This document shows, piece after piece, positions 34,264 through 43,579 of a stretch of 64,000 bases of DNA. Below the pieces are notes generated by a model that saw nothing but the letters and a program-made list of their open reading frames with translations, was not told the DNA's origin and made no database searches. Position 1 is the stretch's first letter, and each line of letters opens with the position of its first letter. Origin of the DNA: Rathayibacter_A sp036510655 (GTDB lineage Bacteria > Actinomycetota > Actinomycetes > Actinomycetales > Microbacteriaceae); assembly GCA_036510655.1 (NCBI GenBank), contig DATCDQ010000113.1:1-64000 (forward strand), in the 5' to 3' direction. Position numbers and translations under genes: made by a program.

Positions 34264-36356
34264 TGTCGGCGAGCGACAGTGTGTCGAGCAGCGTGAGCCC
34301 AGTACGCCAACGCGGCAGGGTGCCCCGTTGGCTGTACGTCGTCGGGATCGTGGTCGTTGTCTGGCTGATCGGCTGGCGAGTGTTCAACAACATGTTGAAC
34401 TTGCCGTTGCAAACCGCGCAATCGACGCCGTTCCACCTGTGGCTGAATGAAGTAAACGCATGGGTTGGGAACAACCGTGACAGCAGCCCGCTTTTCGTGT
34501 ACTTCTTCGATGCGATCCGCGATACCGTCGGCTGGGTCGCCTCGGTGTTCACACAGCTCCTCGTTCAAACCAATGTCGGGTTGCAGCTTCCGCAGATCGG
34601 CTGGCTCGGCGTCGTCGCACTCGTCACCTGGCTTGCGTGGCTGCTCGGAAACTACAAGGTCGCCATCCTCACGTCCGTCGGGTTCCTGATGCTCGGCCTT
34701 CTCGGCTTGTGGACCGAGTCGATGGCGACGCTCGCTCTCACCTTCGCCGCTGTGTTCTTCTCCCTTTTGATCGGGATACCGCTCGGCATCGCTGCAGGGC
34801 TCAGTACGCGCGTTGAGCGATGGGTGACGCCGGTACTCGACTTCATGCAGATCTTGCCGTCATTCGTTTACCTCGCGCCTTTGGCCCTGTTATTCTCCAT
34901 TGGCCCTGCGTCTGCGGTGATCGCAACAGTGATTTACGCGGCGCCGCCGGTGACGCGGTTGACGGCCCACGGCATCCGGACAGTGCCTGCAACGATTGCG
35001 GAAGCCGCAGACTCGCTCGGTATCGGTCGGTCTCAGCGACTGTGGACTGTTCTATTGCCTCTGGCGCGCCGGTCGATCGTGATCGGAATCAACCAGACGG
35101 TGATGGCCGCGCTGTCGATGGTCACCATCGCGGCGCTGATCGCGGCACCGGGCCTGGGCCAACCAGTGTTGCAGGGCCTCCAGTCCCTCAACGTCGGAAT
35201 TGCGTTCGTTGCGGGCCTCGCCATCGTCATCATGGCCATTGTGCTCGACCGCGTGACAACCGCAGCGGGTACCAGGGCCGAGGTTGCCGCACGCACCGCC
35301 AATCCGGCGCGCAAGCGCAGACGCAGAATCGGACTGGTGGTCGGGCTTGTCATCACGGTGATCGCGATCTATCTGTCCCGCAGTGTCCTGTGGGCGGCCC
35401 AATTTCCGACCGGCATCGACGTCGGTGGAGCGTTGACCGATGCCGTCAATGCGATCAGCACGTGGGTACAGCACGCCTTCTCGTTCATCACGATCACGCT
35501 CAATCAGGGTTTCACGGTTGCGATCTTGAACCCGTTCCAAGCAATGCTGACCGAGTCGCCCTTCGTGCTGGTCGTTGCGGTGATTCTCACGATCGCGCTG
35601 GTGTTCGGCGGCATCAAGGCTGCCGCGATCTCTGCGGCCTGCCTGGCCGTGATCGTTGCGGTCGGGTTGTGGGAAGACTCGATGATCACGCTTGCCTCGA
35701 CGATCATTGCCACGATCGCGACGATGATTCTCGGGATCGTGGTCGGGGTGGCAATGGGGCGGTCCGCGCGGGTCGATCGGTTCATCCGTCCGGGCCTCGA
35801 CGCAGCCCAGACAATGCCGTCGTTCGTCTACCTCGTGCCGTTCCTCGGGCTTTTCGGCGCGTCACGGTTCACAGCCATCGTTGCCGCAGTGATCTACGCA
35901 GCACCCGTCGCGATCAAGATCATCGCCGACGGTGTTGTGGCGGTTTCGAAAGAGACCGTGGAAGCGGCAGAGTCCACCGGCACCAGCCCATGGCAGACCA
36001 TCACCAAGGTGCAACTGCCGATGTCTCGATCCTCCATCATGCTTGCGACGAATCAGGGGCTCATCTACGTGCTGGCCATGGTCGTCATCGGCGGCCTAGT
36101 CGGTGGCGGAGCCCTCGGCTATGACGTTGTGGCGGGCTTTGTCCAACTCTCGCTGTTCGGCAAGGGTCTGGCTGCTGGCATCGCAATCGTGATGCTCGGC
36201 ATCATGCTCGACCGCATCACGCAGGCGGCCGCGAGACGCAATTCACGCGTCCCCGGCAGCGCCCGGACGCTTCACACCCGAAGGCATGATCAACGCACCA
36301 AGGAAGGAACAAATCATGGCACTGACGAGTACGAGCCGACGACGGCTACTGGGTAG
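34263..36356 (+). CDS. proW: double-length glycine betaine/choline ABC permease
   Basis: A 697-residue permease in which two ProW-like units are fused head to tail. Unit 1 (about 130-330) has FMQILPSFVYLAPLALLF and IRTVPATIAEAADSLGIGRSQ; unit 2 (about 440-670) has AAQTMPSFVYLVPFLGLFGASRF and VSKETVEAAESTGTSPWQT. Each has the EAA-type loop contacting the ATPase. About a dozen transmembrane segments are predicted. The last 13 codons overlap the next gene in another frame, and its C-terminal sequence there (TNHGTDEYEPTTATG) looks like read-through of the proX start region. Confidence 0.9.
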   Translation: MSASDSVSSSVSPVRQRGRVPRWLYVVGIVVVVWLIGWRVFNNMLNLPLQTAQSTPFHLWLNEVNAWVGNNRDSSPLFVYFFDAIRDTVGWVASVFTQLLVQTNVGLQLPQIGWLGVVALVTWLAWLLGNYKVAILTSVGFLMLGLLGLWTESMATLALTFAAVFFSLLIGIPLGIAAGLSTRVERWVTPVLDFMQILPSFVYLAPLALLFSIGPASAVIATVIYAAPPVTRLTAHGIRTVPATIAEAADSLGIGRSQRLWTVLLPLARRSIVIGINQTVMAALSMVTIAALIAAPGLGQPVLQGLQSLNVGIAFVAGLAIVIMAIVLDRVTTAAGTRAEVAARTANPARKRRRRIGLVVGLVITVIAIYLSRSVLWAAQFPTGIDVGGALTDAVNAISTWVQHAFSFITITLNQGFTVAILNPFQAMLTESPFVLVVAVILTIALVFGGIKAAAISAACLAVIVAVGLWEDSMITLASTIIATIATMILGIVVGVAMGRSARVDRFIRPGLDAAQTMPSFVYLVPFLGLFGASRFTAIVAAVIYAAPVAIKIIADGVVAVSKETVEAAESTGTSPWQTITKVQLPMSRSSIMLATNQGLIYVLAMVVIGGLVGGGALGYDVVAGFVQLSLFGKGLAAGIAIVMLGIMLDRITQAAARRNSRVPGSARTLHTRRHDQRTKEGTNHGTDEYEPTTATG

Positions 36357-37290
36357 CACCGCTGTTCTGGCGGCAACACTGCTGGCGATTACCGGTTGTA
36401 GCAGCTCATTGAACACAGGCGCGGCTTCGACCTCTGCCGCATCGAAATGCGGCAACGTCAACCTCGCGATGAGTGACTGGGTTGGTTACACGGCGGATGC
36501 CGCTGTGTACACCTATGTCGCGCAAACGCGGCTGGGATGCACGGTCAAGCAGTTGCCTCTTGCCGAGCAGGTTGGCTGGCAAGGTCTCGGAGACGGCACT
36601 GTCGACGCGATCATCGAAAATTGGGGTCACGAGGACCTGGCGAAGAAGTACATCACCGACCAGAAAGTTGCCGTAGACGCCGGCTTGACCGGAAACATCG
36701 GAAAGATCGGCTGGTTCGTTCCGCCGTGGTTGGCAAAGGCGCATCCGGATATCCTCGACTGGAACAACCTCAACAAGTACGCAGCGAAGTTCGCGACGCC
36801 GGAGTCCGGAGGTCAGGGTCAGTTCCTCGACGGTGACCCCTCGTTCGTCACAAACGACGCGGCGCTTATGACGAACTTGAAGCTCAACTTCAAGGTGGTG
36901 TACTCCGGCTCGGAGGCCGCACTGATTCAGGCATTCCGTGCCGCGGAGACCAATAAGACGTGGATGATCGGTTACTTCTATTCACCGCAGTGGTTCCTCT
37001 CCGAGGTGCCCTTGAAGAATGTGAAGCTTCCTGCATACACAACCGGCTGTGACGCCGTCGCTGCCGCTGTCGCCTGCGACTATCCGACGGACCCTCTGAA
37101 CAAGATCATGTCGGTGAAGCTGGAGAAGAACAACAAGCCGGCAGCCGATCTGCTGAAGAACTTCCACTGGACCAACGATGACCAGAACCTGGTTGCGAAG
37201 TACATCACGGCAGACAAGATGACGCCGGCGGCTGCCGCTAAGAAGTGGGTGGACGCGAACAAGAGCAAGGTCGACGCCTGGCTGAAGTAG
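36316..37290 (+). CDS. proX: glycine betaine/choline-binding lipoprotein
   Basis: Substrate-binding lipoprotein of 324 residues. After the RRR-rich start, a hydrophobic stretch ends in the lipobox LAITGC with Cys28 as lipidation site. The mature part belongs to the OpuAC family: VNLAMSDWVGYTADAAVYTYVAQ, GLGDGTVDAIIENWGHED and GWFVPPWLAKAHPDI; the aromatic residues would form the quaternary-ammonium cage. ATG 36316 has AAGGAAGGA upstream and lies 41 bp inside the permease gene. It ends the betB-proV-proW-proX operon. Confidence 0.92.
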   Translation: MALTSTSRRRLLGSTAVLAATLLAITGCSSSLNTGAASTSAASKCGNVNLAMSDWVGYTADAAVYTYVAQTRLGCTVKQLPLAEQVGWQGLGDGTVDAIIENWGHEDLAKKYITDQKVAVDAGLTGNIGKIGWFVPPWLAKAHPDILDWNNLNKYAAKFATPESGGQGQFLDGDPSFVTNDAALMTNLKLNFKVVYSGSEAALIQAFRAAETNKTWMIGYFYSPQWFLSEVPLKNVKLPAYTTGCDAVAAAVACDYPTDPLNKIMSVKLEKNNKPAADLLKNFHWTNDDQNLVAKYITADKMTPAAAAKKWVDANKSKVDAWLK

Positions 37291-37352
37291 GGCGCTGGCT
37301 GGAGTAGGTCGGACGGCGGGCTTTTCCTGTCGGTAATTCATCAACGTACGCA

Positions 37353-37380
37353 CCGGGCGCTCGGGTAACCGAGTGCCCGG
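37353..37380 (+). terminator. 12-bp hairpin with GUAA tetraloop between proX and dimethylglycine oxidase
   Basis: CCGGGCGCTCGG pairs along its full length with CCGAGTGCCCGG (one G-U pair) around GTAA, a GNRA-type tetraloop. It lies 62 nt after the proX stop and 31 nt before the dimethylglycine oxidase ATG. It could terminate, attenuate or protect the upstream mRNA. No T-tract follows. Confidence 0.75.
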
Positions 37381-37411
37381 CGCCGACACAGAAAGTGCAA
37401 TACGAAGCGAA

Positions 37412-39889
37412 ATGGTCACATCAAAGGCGCAGCCGAGAGTACTCATCATCGGAGGCGGTGTGGTTGGCGCCGCACTGGCGGACGAGATCACGGCGAAAGG
37501 CTGGAGCGACGTCACGCTGGTGGATGCCGGTCCGTTGCCGGACGCGGGCGGCTCAAGTTCTCATGCGCCCGGCGTGGTGTTTCAAACCAACGGGTCACAG
37601 GTGATGACACAGCTGGCCAAATACACCGTCGACAAACTCGGCGGGCTGCAATGGCACGGTGAGCCCTGCTTCCTGTCCGTCGGCGGCCTAGAAATCGCGA
37701 CAACGCCCGAACGGGCCAACGAACTGCAGCGGCGCCTCGGTTATGCGCAGGCGTGGGGACTCGAGGGTGCCCGGCTGATGGACGCCTCAGAAGCCGCTGC
37801 GACCTGGGACCTGCTCGATCCCGCTGTCGTGCAGGCAGGGCTCTACGTTCCGAGTGATGGCATTGCCAAGTCCGTGCGCGGAATCGCCGCACAACTGGAG
37901 CGCGCGGTCTCACGTGGTGCGCAGGTGCTCGACCATCACGAGGTGCTCGGGGTGACGACCGCGGGCGGCAAAGTCACCGGCATCGACACCGACCGCGGAC
38001 ACCTCGACGCAGACATCGTGGTCTGCTGCGCGGGCATCTGGGGGCCGAAGATCGCAGCGATGGTGGGTCAGCGACTCGCACTGACGCCGTTGGCGCATCA
38101 GCACACCTGGACGAAACCCCTTGCAGCGTTGGCCGACCGTGGCAGCGTTGAGGCGACACTGCCAGTTCTGCGGCATCAGGATGCCGACCTGTATTACCGG
38201 CAGAACTTTCAGGGGCTCGGGATCGGCTCGTACCGCCATCGACCGATGCCGGTCGGTGTCGACGAGCTCACGCACTGGTCAGCTGTGGAGCGCACCGGAG
38301 CGATGCCGTCTGTTCTGCCGTTCACGCCGGATGACTTCGAGTTTGCGCTGACCGAGAGCGCGCGCATCCTGCCCGCAACGCGCGGGGCGGAGTTGGTCGG
38401 TGAGATCAACGGCGTGTTCTCGTTCACGGTCGACAACATGCCGCTGCTCGGGCCGCACCCGAGCCTGGACGGCTTCTGGTTCGCTGAGGCGGTCTGGGTC
38501 ACGCACTCGGCCGGAGTCGGCCGAGCGATGGCCGAATGGATCGTCGACGGGCAGTGCACGTCCTTCGATCTGCACGCGTGCGACATCAACAGGTTTGAGA
38601 AGTTCCAGCTCGGGCCGACATTCGTTGAGGCCACCGATTGTCAGAATTTCGTCGAGGTCTACGACATCCTTCACCCGCTGCAGCCCAAGGAGCACTCCCG
38701 GCCGCTGCGCACCACACCGTTCTACCCGCGGCAGCAGGAACTCGGCGCGGTGTTCCTGGAGGCGAACGGGTGGGAGCGCCCGCAGTGGTACGCCGCGAAT
38801 GACGCGCTGGTGAACAGCGACCGCAACACCGGCTGGAACATCCCGCAGCCTGATGAGTGGGCGTCGCGCTACTGGTCTCCGACCGTTGCCGCCGAGGCGG
38901 CGATCACCAGAACGGATGTCGCGCTCTACGACATGACCGCGCTCAAGCGACTCGAGGTGAGCGGCCCCGGTGCGACGGCCTTCCTGCAGGAACTCGTCAC
39001 CGGGAACATCGACCGCGCCGTCGGCTCGGTCACCTACTGCCTGATGCTGGATCAGAACGGGCACATCCACTCGGACGTGACCGTCGCTCGGCTCGGGGAC
39101 GAGTTCTACCAGGTCGGCGCGAATGGTGCGATCGATGAGGACTGGATGCGGCGTCGGCTGCCGGAGGGAAGCGCCGTGCAGGTGCGGGACAGCACTCCGC
39201 GCACGTGTTGCATCGGCATCTGGGGTCCGAAGGCGCGCGCAGTGGTGCAATCGCTCACGGACACGGACTTCTCGCATCAGGGTTTCGGCTATTTCAAGGC
39301 CAAGACCGGCTATCTAGGGCTCGTCGAGGTCACGGCGCTGCGGCTGTCGTATGTCGGCGAGTTGGGCTGGGAGCTGTACTGCACTGCGGACCTCGGCCTC
39401 ACCCTGTGGGACACGCTGATGGCCGCCGGCGCAGAGCACGGCATCATCGCGGCCGGTCGCGGTGCGTTCAACGCATTGCGACTGGAGAAGGGCTACCGTT
39501 CTTTCGGAGCCGACATGAACAATGACCATATGCCGGCCGAGGCAGGGCTCGAATTCGCCGTACGGATGAACAAGCCGTCATTCCTCGGCCGCGACGCTCT
39601 GGTCGACACGCCCGCGCCCGAGAAGAAACTCAGCCTTTTGCTCATCGACGAGCCCAACGGCGTCGTGGTCGGCTCGGAGCCGGTGTTCCACGATGATCAG
39701 GTCGTTGGTTACGTGACGTCGGCCGGTTACGGGTACACCCTCGGCACGCCGCTGGCGTACGCATGGCTGCCGGTCGAGCACACCGCACCGGGAACCCGTG
39801 TGGAGGTCGGGTATTTCGGCCGACGCATACCCGCGACGGTCGCGGTCGAACCGGCATTCGATCCGGAGGGTGCTCGGTTGCGCTGCTGA
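37412..39889 (+). CDS. dimethylglycine oxidase
   Basis: About 825 residues in two modules: an N-terminal FAD-linked amine oxidase (VLIIGGGVVGAALADEI) and a C-terminal GcvT-like tetrahydrofolate module. His51 in GGSSSHAPGVVFQTN is the probable covalent FAD attachment site. From about residue 430 the sequence resembles aminomethyltransferases, with LQELVTGNIDRAVGSVTYCLML and LRLEKGYRSFGADMNN. Length and motifs match the Arthrobacter globiformis enzyme, which makes sarcosine and passes the methyl carbon to THF. ATG 37412 was chosen because GTG 37373 lies within the upstream hairpin. It converges with a GntR gene. Confidence 0.9.
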   Translation: MVTSKAQPRVLIIGGGVVGAALADEITAKGWSDVTLVDAGPLPDAGGSSSHAPGVVFQTNGSQVMTQLAKYTVDKLGGLQWHGEPCFLSVGGLEIATTPERANELQRRLGYAQAWGLEGARLMDASEAAATWDLLDPAVVQAGLYVPSDGIAKSVRGIAAQLERAVSRGAQVLDHHEVLGVTTAGGKVTGIDTDRGHLDADIVVCCAGIWGPKIAAMVGQRLALTPLAHQHTWTKPLAALADRGSVEATLPVLRHQDADLYYRQNFQGLGIGSYRHRPMPVGVDELTHWSAVERTGAMPSVLPFTPDDFEFALTESARILPATRGAELVGEINGVFSFTVDNMPLLGPHPSLDGFWFAEAVWVTHSAGVGRAMAEWIVDGQCTSFDLHACDINRFEKFQLGPTFVEATDCQNFVEVYDILHPLQPKEHSRPLRTTPFYPRQQELGAVFLEANGWERPQWYAANDALVNSDRNTGWNIPQPDEWASRYWSPTVAAEAAITRTDVALYDMTALKRLEVSGPGATAFLQELVTGNIDRAVGSVTYCLMLDQNGHIHSDVTVARLGDEFYQVGANGAIDEDWMRRRLPEGSAVQVRDSTPRTCCIGIWGPKARAVVQSLTDTDFSHQGFGYFKAKTGYLGLVEVTALRLSYVGELGWELYCTADLGLTLWDTLMAAGAEHGIIAAGRGAFNALRLEKGYRSFGADMNNDHMPAEAGLEFAVRMNKPSFLGRDALVDTPAPEKKLSLLLIDEPNGVVVGSEPVFHDDQVVGYVTSAGYGYTLGTPLAYAWLPVEHTAPGTRVEVGYFGRRIPATVAVEPAFDPEGARLRC

Positions 39890-39939
39890 GTTCTACCGCG
39901 TCGCGCTGCCGTGCAACACGTCACAACAGCTCGCACCGG

Positions 39940-40629
39940 TCACAACACGTCGCGGATGGTCGCTTCGAAGTTCGTGACGTGTTCAAGGGAAAGCTGCTGG
40001 GCGAGGGTCTCGTCGCCGTCGGCGATCGCCTGAAGCAATCGCACGTGTTCGGCGATGTGCCCGGTGACAGCGGGCACCTTGTCCAGCACGAGGCACCAAA
40101 TTCTGGTGGCGAGGTTGTCGTACCGCACCAGCACGTCTTCAAGGTGCGGATTGGCGCTCGCCCGGTAGATCAGGCGGTGCACGGCGATGTCGTAGCGCAT
40201 CAGTTCGCGCTGGTCGATCGGTTCGTGCTGGTCGATCGGCGCGGCTGCGATGGAGGCGATGGTTGCGGCGACTTCGCGCATTTGATTGCGGAGTGGCACA
40301 GTAGACACCCTGGCGGCGCGGCGGGCAGCAAGCGGCTCGAGCAGTTCCCGGATCTCTGACACGTCGGCCAATTCGGTGATGTCAACCGTGGTGGCGAACG
40401 TGCCGCGCCGGGGATACGAGACGACCAAGTGGTCGCTCTCCAGCCGCTTGAGCGCTTCGCGCACCGGGGTACGACCGATCCGCAATTCACTCGCCAGCAG
40501 CCCGTCATTGATCGGGTCGCCCGGTCGGATCTCGAGCATGATCAGCTTGTCGCGCAACTGCTGGTAGGCCCTGTCCGCGAGAGAAGCCGACGGCGACTCA
40601 ACAGTTGGAAGGTCTGTGGTCAGACTCAC
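39940..40629 (-). CDS. GntR family (FCD-type) transcriptional regulator
   Basis: 229 residues: N-terminal winged helix (AYQQLRDKLIMLEIRPGDPINDGLLASELRIGRTPVREALKRLE) and a helical FCD effector domain with the metal-binding histidine pattern (DIAVHRLIYRASANPHLEDVL, HIAEHVRLLQAI). GTG 40629 has GGGGAG upstream. It is divergent from the glyA-soxBDAG-purU operon, and several palindromes lie between them, so it probably regulates that operon and itself. A short duplication (IDQHEPIDQRE) sits in the effector domain. Confidence 0.92.
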   Translation of the reverse strand: MSLTTDLPTVESPSASLADRAYQQLRDKLIMLEIRPGDPINDGLLASELRIGRTPVREALKRLESDHLVVSYPRRGTFATTVDITELADVSEIRELLEPLAARRAARVSTVPLRNQMREVAATIASIAAAPIDQHEPIDQRELMRYDIAVHRLIYRASANPHLEDVLVRYDNLATRIWCLVLDKVPAVTGHIAEHVRLLQAIADGDETLAQQLSLEHVTNFEATIRDVL

Positions 40630-40653
40630 GATCGCACTCCCCGGCCTCGCGCA

Positions 40654-40752
40654 TCAATCCAATTGGTTCGATTGGATTGACTTGATACAACATCCGTTCT
40701 AGCATAGAGCAGATCCTGATATATCAGAATAAGCGGCATAAGATATCAGAAT
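40654..40752 (+). promoter_or_regulatory. glyA-sox operon promoter with GntR-type operators
   Basis: TTGACT (40677-40682) and TAGCAT (40700-40705) with a 17-bp spacer form a good promoter. A 10-bp inverted repeat, TCAATCCAAT and ATTGGATTGA around 7 bp (40654-40680), overlaps the -35. Downstream lies the perfect palindrome CTGATATATCAG (40716-40727). ATATCAGAAT is directly repeated 22 bp apart (40721 and 40743), two helical turns. Confidence 0.7.
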
Positions 40753-40769
40753 TTTCAAAGGAGAAGGTG

Positions 40770-42056
40770 ATGATTGAAGTGCTGTCCGCGACGCTTGCTG
40801 ACTTCGATCCAGAAGTCGATACGGCAATTTCCGCTGAGTTGGCGCGCCAGCAGGGCACGCTGGAGATGATCGCGTCCGAGAACTTCGTGCCGCTGTCTGT
40901 GATGACCGCGCAGGGGTCCGTGTTGACGAACAAGTATGCCGAGGGTTACCCGGGGCGGCGGTATTACGGCGGTTGCGAGAATGTCGACGTCATCGAGCAG
41001 TTGGCCATCGACCGAGTCACACGTCTGTTCGGTGCCGAGGCGGCGAATGTTCAGCCGCACTCCGGGGCGCAGGCGAATGCTGCAGCGATGGCGGCATTGC
41101 TCGATCCCGGCGACACCATCCTGGGTCTTGATTTGGCGCACGGCGGGCATCTCACGCACGGGATGCGGCTGAACTTCTCCGGCAAGCTCTATCACGTCGT
41201 GCCGTACCACGTGCGCGAGTCTGATCTGCTGGTCGACATGGCAGAGGTCGAGGCGTTGACGCGTGCGCATCGACCGAAACTGATTGTTGCCGGCTGGTCG
41301 GCATATTCGCGCCAGCTGGATTTCGCAGAGTTCCGGCGGATCGCGGACCTGGTGGGCGCGTACCTGATGGTGGACATGGCCCACTTTGCGGGTCTGGTGG
41401 CAGCGGGATTGCATCCGAATCCGGTGCCGTATGCCGACGTGGTGACCACGACAACACACAAGACTCTGGGCGGGCCGCGCGGTGGGGTCATCTTGAGCAC
41501 GGCGGATTTGGCGAAGAAGATCAATTCCGCCGTCTTCCCAGGCCAGCAGGGTGGCCCGTTAGAGCATGTCATCGCAGCGAAGGCCGTCTGTTTCAAGGTG
41601 GCGGCAAGTGAGGGGTTCAAGGATCGGCAGCGCCGGACACTTTCCGGTGCGAAACTCCTGGCCGAACGCTTGATGGCTGCTGACGTTGCGGCTGCCGGCA
41701 TTACGGTCGTCACAGGCGGCACGGATGTGCACCTGGTGCTCGTCGATTTGCGCGCGTCGGATTTGGACGGCCGACAAGGCGAAGACCGTCTGCACCAGAT
41801 CGGCATCACGGTCAATCGCAATGCCGTTCCGTTCGACCCGCGTCCTCCGATGATCTCGTCCGGATTGCGGATCGGAACGCCGGCGCTTGCCACGCGCGGT
41901 TTCGGCGATACGGAGTTTGCCGAGGTGGCCGACATCATCGCCACTGCGCTCGCAGCGGACTTCACGGATGACCTCGCCGCGGCATTGCGCGGACGTGTCG
42001 CGGCGCTCGCCGCGACGTTCCCGCTCTACGAACAGCTGAATCGAGTGCCGGCATGA
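40770..42056 (+). CDS. glyA: serine hydroxymethyltransferase
   Basis: PLP enzyme of 428 residues interconverting glycine plus methylene-THF with serine plus THF. EMIASENFV and TNKYAEGYPGRRYYGGCE are family signatures, and Lys231 in TTTTHKTLGGPRGG binds PLP. ATG 40770 sits six bases after AAAGGAG; GTG 40767 is an alternative. Being first in an operon with sarcosine oxidase, it probably serves catabolism: it consumes glycine and methylene-THF made by SoxBDAG. A housekeeping glyA elsewhere in the genome is likely. The stop overlaps the soxB start. Confidence 0.95.
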   Translation: MIEVLSATLADFDPEVDTAISAELARQQGTLEMIASENFVPLSVMTAQGSVLTNKYAEGYPGRRYYGGCENVDVIEQLAIDRVTRLFGAEAANVQPHSGAQANAAAMAALLDPGDTILGLDLAHGGHLTHGMRLNFSGKLYHVVPYHVRESDLLVDMAEVEALTRAHRPKLIVAGWSAYSRQLDFAEFRRIADLVGAYLMVDMAHFAGLVAAGLHPNPVPYADVVTTTTHKTLGGPRGGVILSTADLAKKINSAVFPGQQGGPLEHVIAAKAVCFKVAASEGFKDRQRRTLSGAKLLAERLMAADVAAAGITVVTGGTDVHLVLVDLRASDLDGRQGEDRLHQIGITVNRNAVPFDPRPPMISSGLRIGTPALATRGFGDTEFAEVADIIATALAADFTDDLAAALRGRVAALAATFPLYEQLNRVPA

Positions 42057-43273
42057 GCGCGGAACTGGCCCCAGAGCATCCGGAATTCCTGTGGCGCAAT
42101 CCTGACCCCAAGCGTTCCTATGACGCGGTCATCGTCGGCGGCGGCGGTCACGGTTTGACCACCGCATATTACCTGGCCAAGAACCACGGGATGACGAACA
42201 TCGCCATTCTCGAGCGGGGCTGGCTGGCCGGCGGAAACATGGCCCGCAACACCACGATCATTCGGTCGAATTACCTGTGGGATGAGAGCGCGGCGATCTA
42301 CGAGTTCGCGCTGAAGCTGTGGGAGAAACTGCCAGAGGAACTCGAGTACGACTTCCTCTTCAGTCAGCGCGGAGTGTTGAACCTGGCGCACACCCTGTCG
42401 GACGTGCGGGAAAGCGTGCGGCGGGTCAGCGCCAACAAGCTGAACGGGATCGATGCAGAGTGGCTGGACATCGACCAGGTTCGCGAGGTGTGCCCGATCC
42501 TGAACACCTCGGACAACATCCGCTACCCCGTCCTCGGCGGCACCTATCAGCCGCGAGGCGGCATCGCCAAACACGACCACGTCGCCTGGGCGTTCGCGCG
42601 CAAGGCCGACGAGCTGGGCGTGGATATCATCCAGAACTGCGAAGTCACCGGCTTCGTCAAGGACGGCAACCGGGTGGTCGGTGTTGAGACCACCCGCGGC
42701 CGGATCAACACCTGCAGGGTCGGTCTGGCAGCCGCAGGGCACAGCAGTGTGCTGGCCGAGCGGGCCGGTTTCCGCCTGCCGATCCAGTCGCATCCGCTAC
42801 AGGCTCTGGTCTCTGAATTGAACGTGCAGGTGCACCCGACCGTGGTGATGTCGAACCACGTGCACGTCTATGTGTCGCAAGCGCACAAGGGCGAGTTGGT
42901 GATGGGTGCCGGCATCGATACATACAACGGTTACGGGCAACGCGGCTCGTTCCATGTGATCGAGAGTCAGATGGCGGCCGCGGTCGAGCTGTTTCCGATC
43001 TTCGCTCGAGCCCACGTGTTGCGCACGTGGGGCGGCATCGTGGATGTCACACCGGATGCTTCGCCGGTGATCAGCACGACGCCGGTCGAAAACTTGTTCG
43101 TGAATTGCGGCTGGGGAACGGGCGGGTTCAAGGCGACGCCGGCGGCCGGTTGGACGTTCGCCCACACCATCGCGACCGGCGAACCGCACCCGCTGAACCG
43201 CGCGTACGGGTTGGAGCGATTCGTATCTGGCGCCCTGATCGACGAACACGGCGCTGCTGCCGTGGCTCACTAG
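42053..43273 (+). CDS. soxB: sarcosine oxidase beta subunit
   Basis: 406-residue FAD/FMN subunit of heterotetrameric sarcosine oxidase. YDAVIVGGGGHGLTTAYYLAKNHG is the FAD-binding motif; GNMARNTTIIRSNYLWDESAAIYEF is the conserved segment following it and contains the region that binds covalent FMN in the family. LRTWGGIVDVTPDASPVIS and VNCGWGTGGFKATP close the domain. ATG 42053 overlaps the glyA stop. It oxidises sarcosine to glycine with release of a one-carbon unit. Confidence 0.94.
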   Translation: MSAELAPEHPEFLWRNPDPKRSYDAVIVGGGGHGLTTAYYLAKNHGMTNIAILERGWLAGGNMARNTTIIRSNYLWDESAAIYEFALKLWEKLPEELEYDFLFSQRGVLNLAHTLSDVRESVRRVSANKLNGIDAEWLDIDQVREVCPILNTSDNIRYPVLGGTYQPRGGIAKHDHVAWAFARKADELGVDIIQNCEVTGFVKDGNRVVGVETTRGRINTCRVGLAAAGHSSVLAERAGFRLPIQSHPLQALVSELNVQVHPTVVMSNHVHVYVSQAHKGELVMGAGIDTYNGYGQRGSFHVIESQMAAAVELFPIFARAHVLRTWGGIVDVTPDASPVISTTPVENLFVNCGWGTGGFKATPAAGWTFAHTIATGEPHPLNRAYGLERFVSGALIDEHGAAAVAH

Positions 43274-43282
43274 GAGAATCTC

Positions 43283-43579
43283 ATGCTGCTGATCCCGTGC
43301 CCCTATTGCGGCCCGCGCGACGAAACCGAATACCACTACGGTGGCCAGGCGCACATCCCATTCCCCGCGGCAGAAGACGAGCTCACCGACGAGCAGTGGG
43401 CAGAGTATCTGTTCTATCGTGACAATCCGATGGGTCCGTTCGCGGAACGCTGGGTGCACTCAGCCGGCTGCAGGCGCTGGTTCAATGTCGTGCGCGACAC
43501 CGTCAGCTACGAGATCCTCGCCGTCTACCCGATGGGGCAGGACCGACCGGTTCTCGAGACCAGCGGAGGCATCCGATGA
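43283..43579 (+). CDS. soxD: sarcosine oxidase delta subunit
   Basis: 98-residue subunit containing a structural zinc site. CPYCGPRDETEYHYGG supplies two cysteines, and HSAGCRRWFNVVRDT supplies a histidine and another cysteine. ATG 43283 has AGGAG upstream. The stop overlaps the soxA start (ATGA), typical of the soxBDAG arrangement. Confidence 0.93.
   Translation: MLLIPCPYCGPRDETEYHYGGQAHIPFPAAEDELTDEQWAEYLFYRDNPMGPFAERWVHSAGCRRWFNVVRDTVSYEILAVYPMGQDRPVLETSGGIR

Noticed and set aside
34820..36124. 434-codon plus-strand frame inside proW
   Set aside because: Arg/Gly/Asp/His-rich shadow of the permease gene, with no recognisable domain or start signal.
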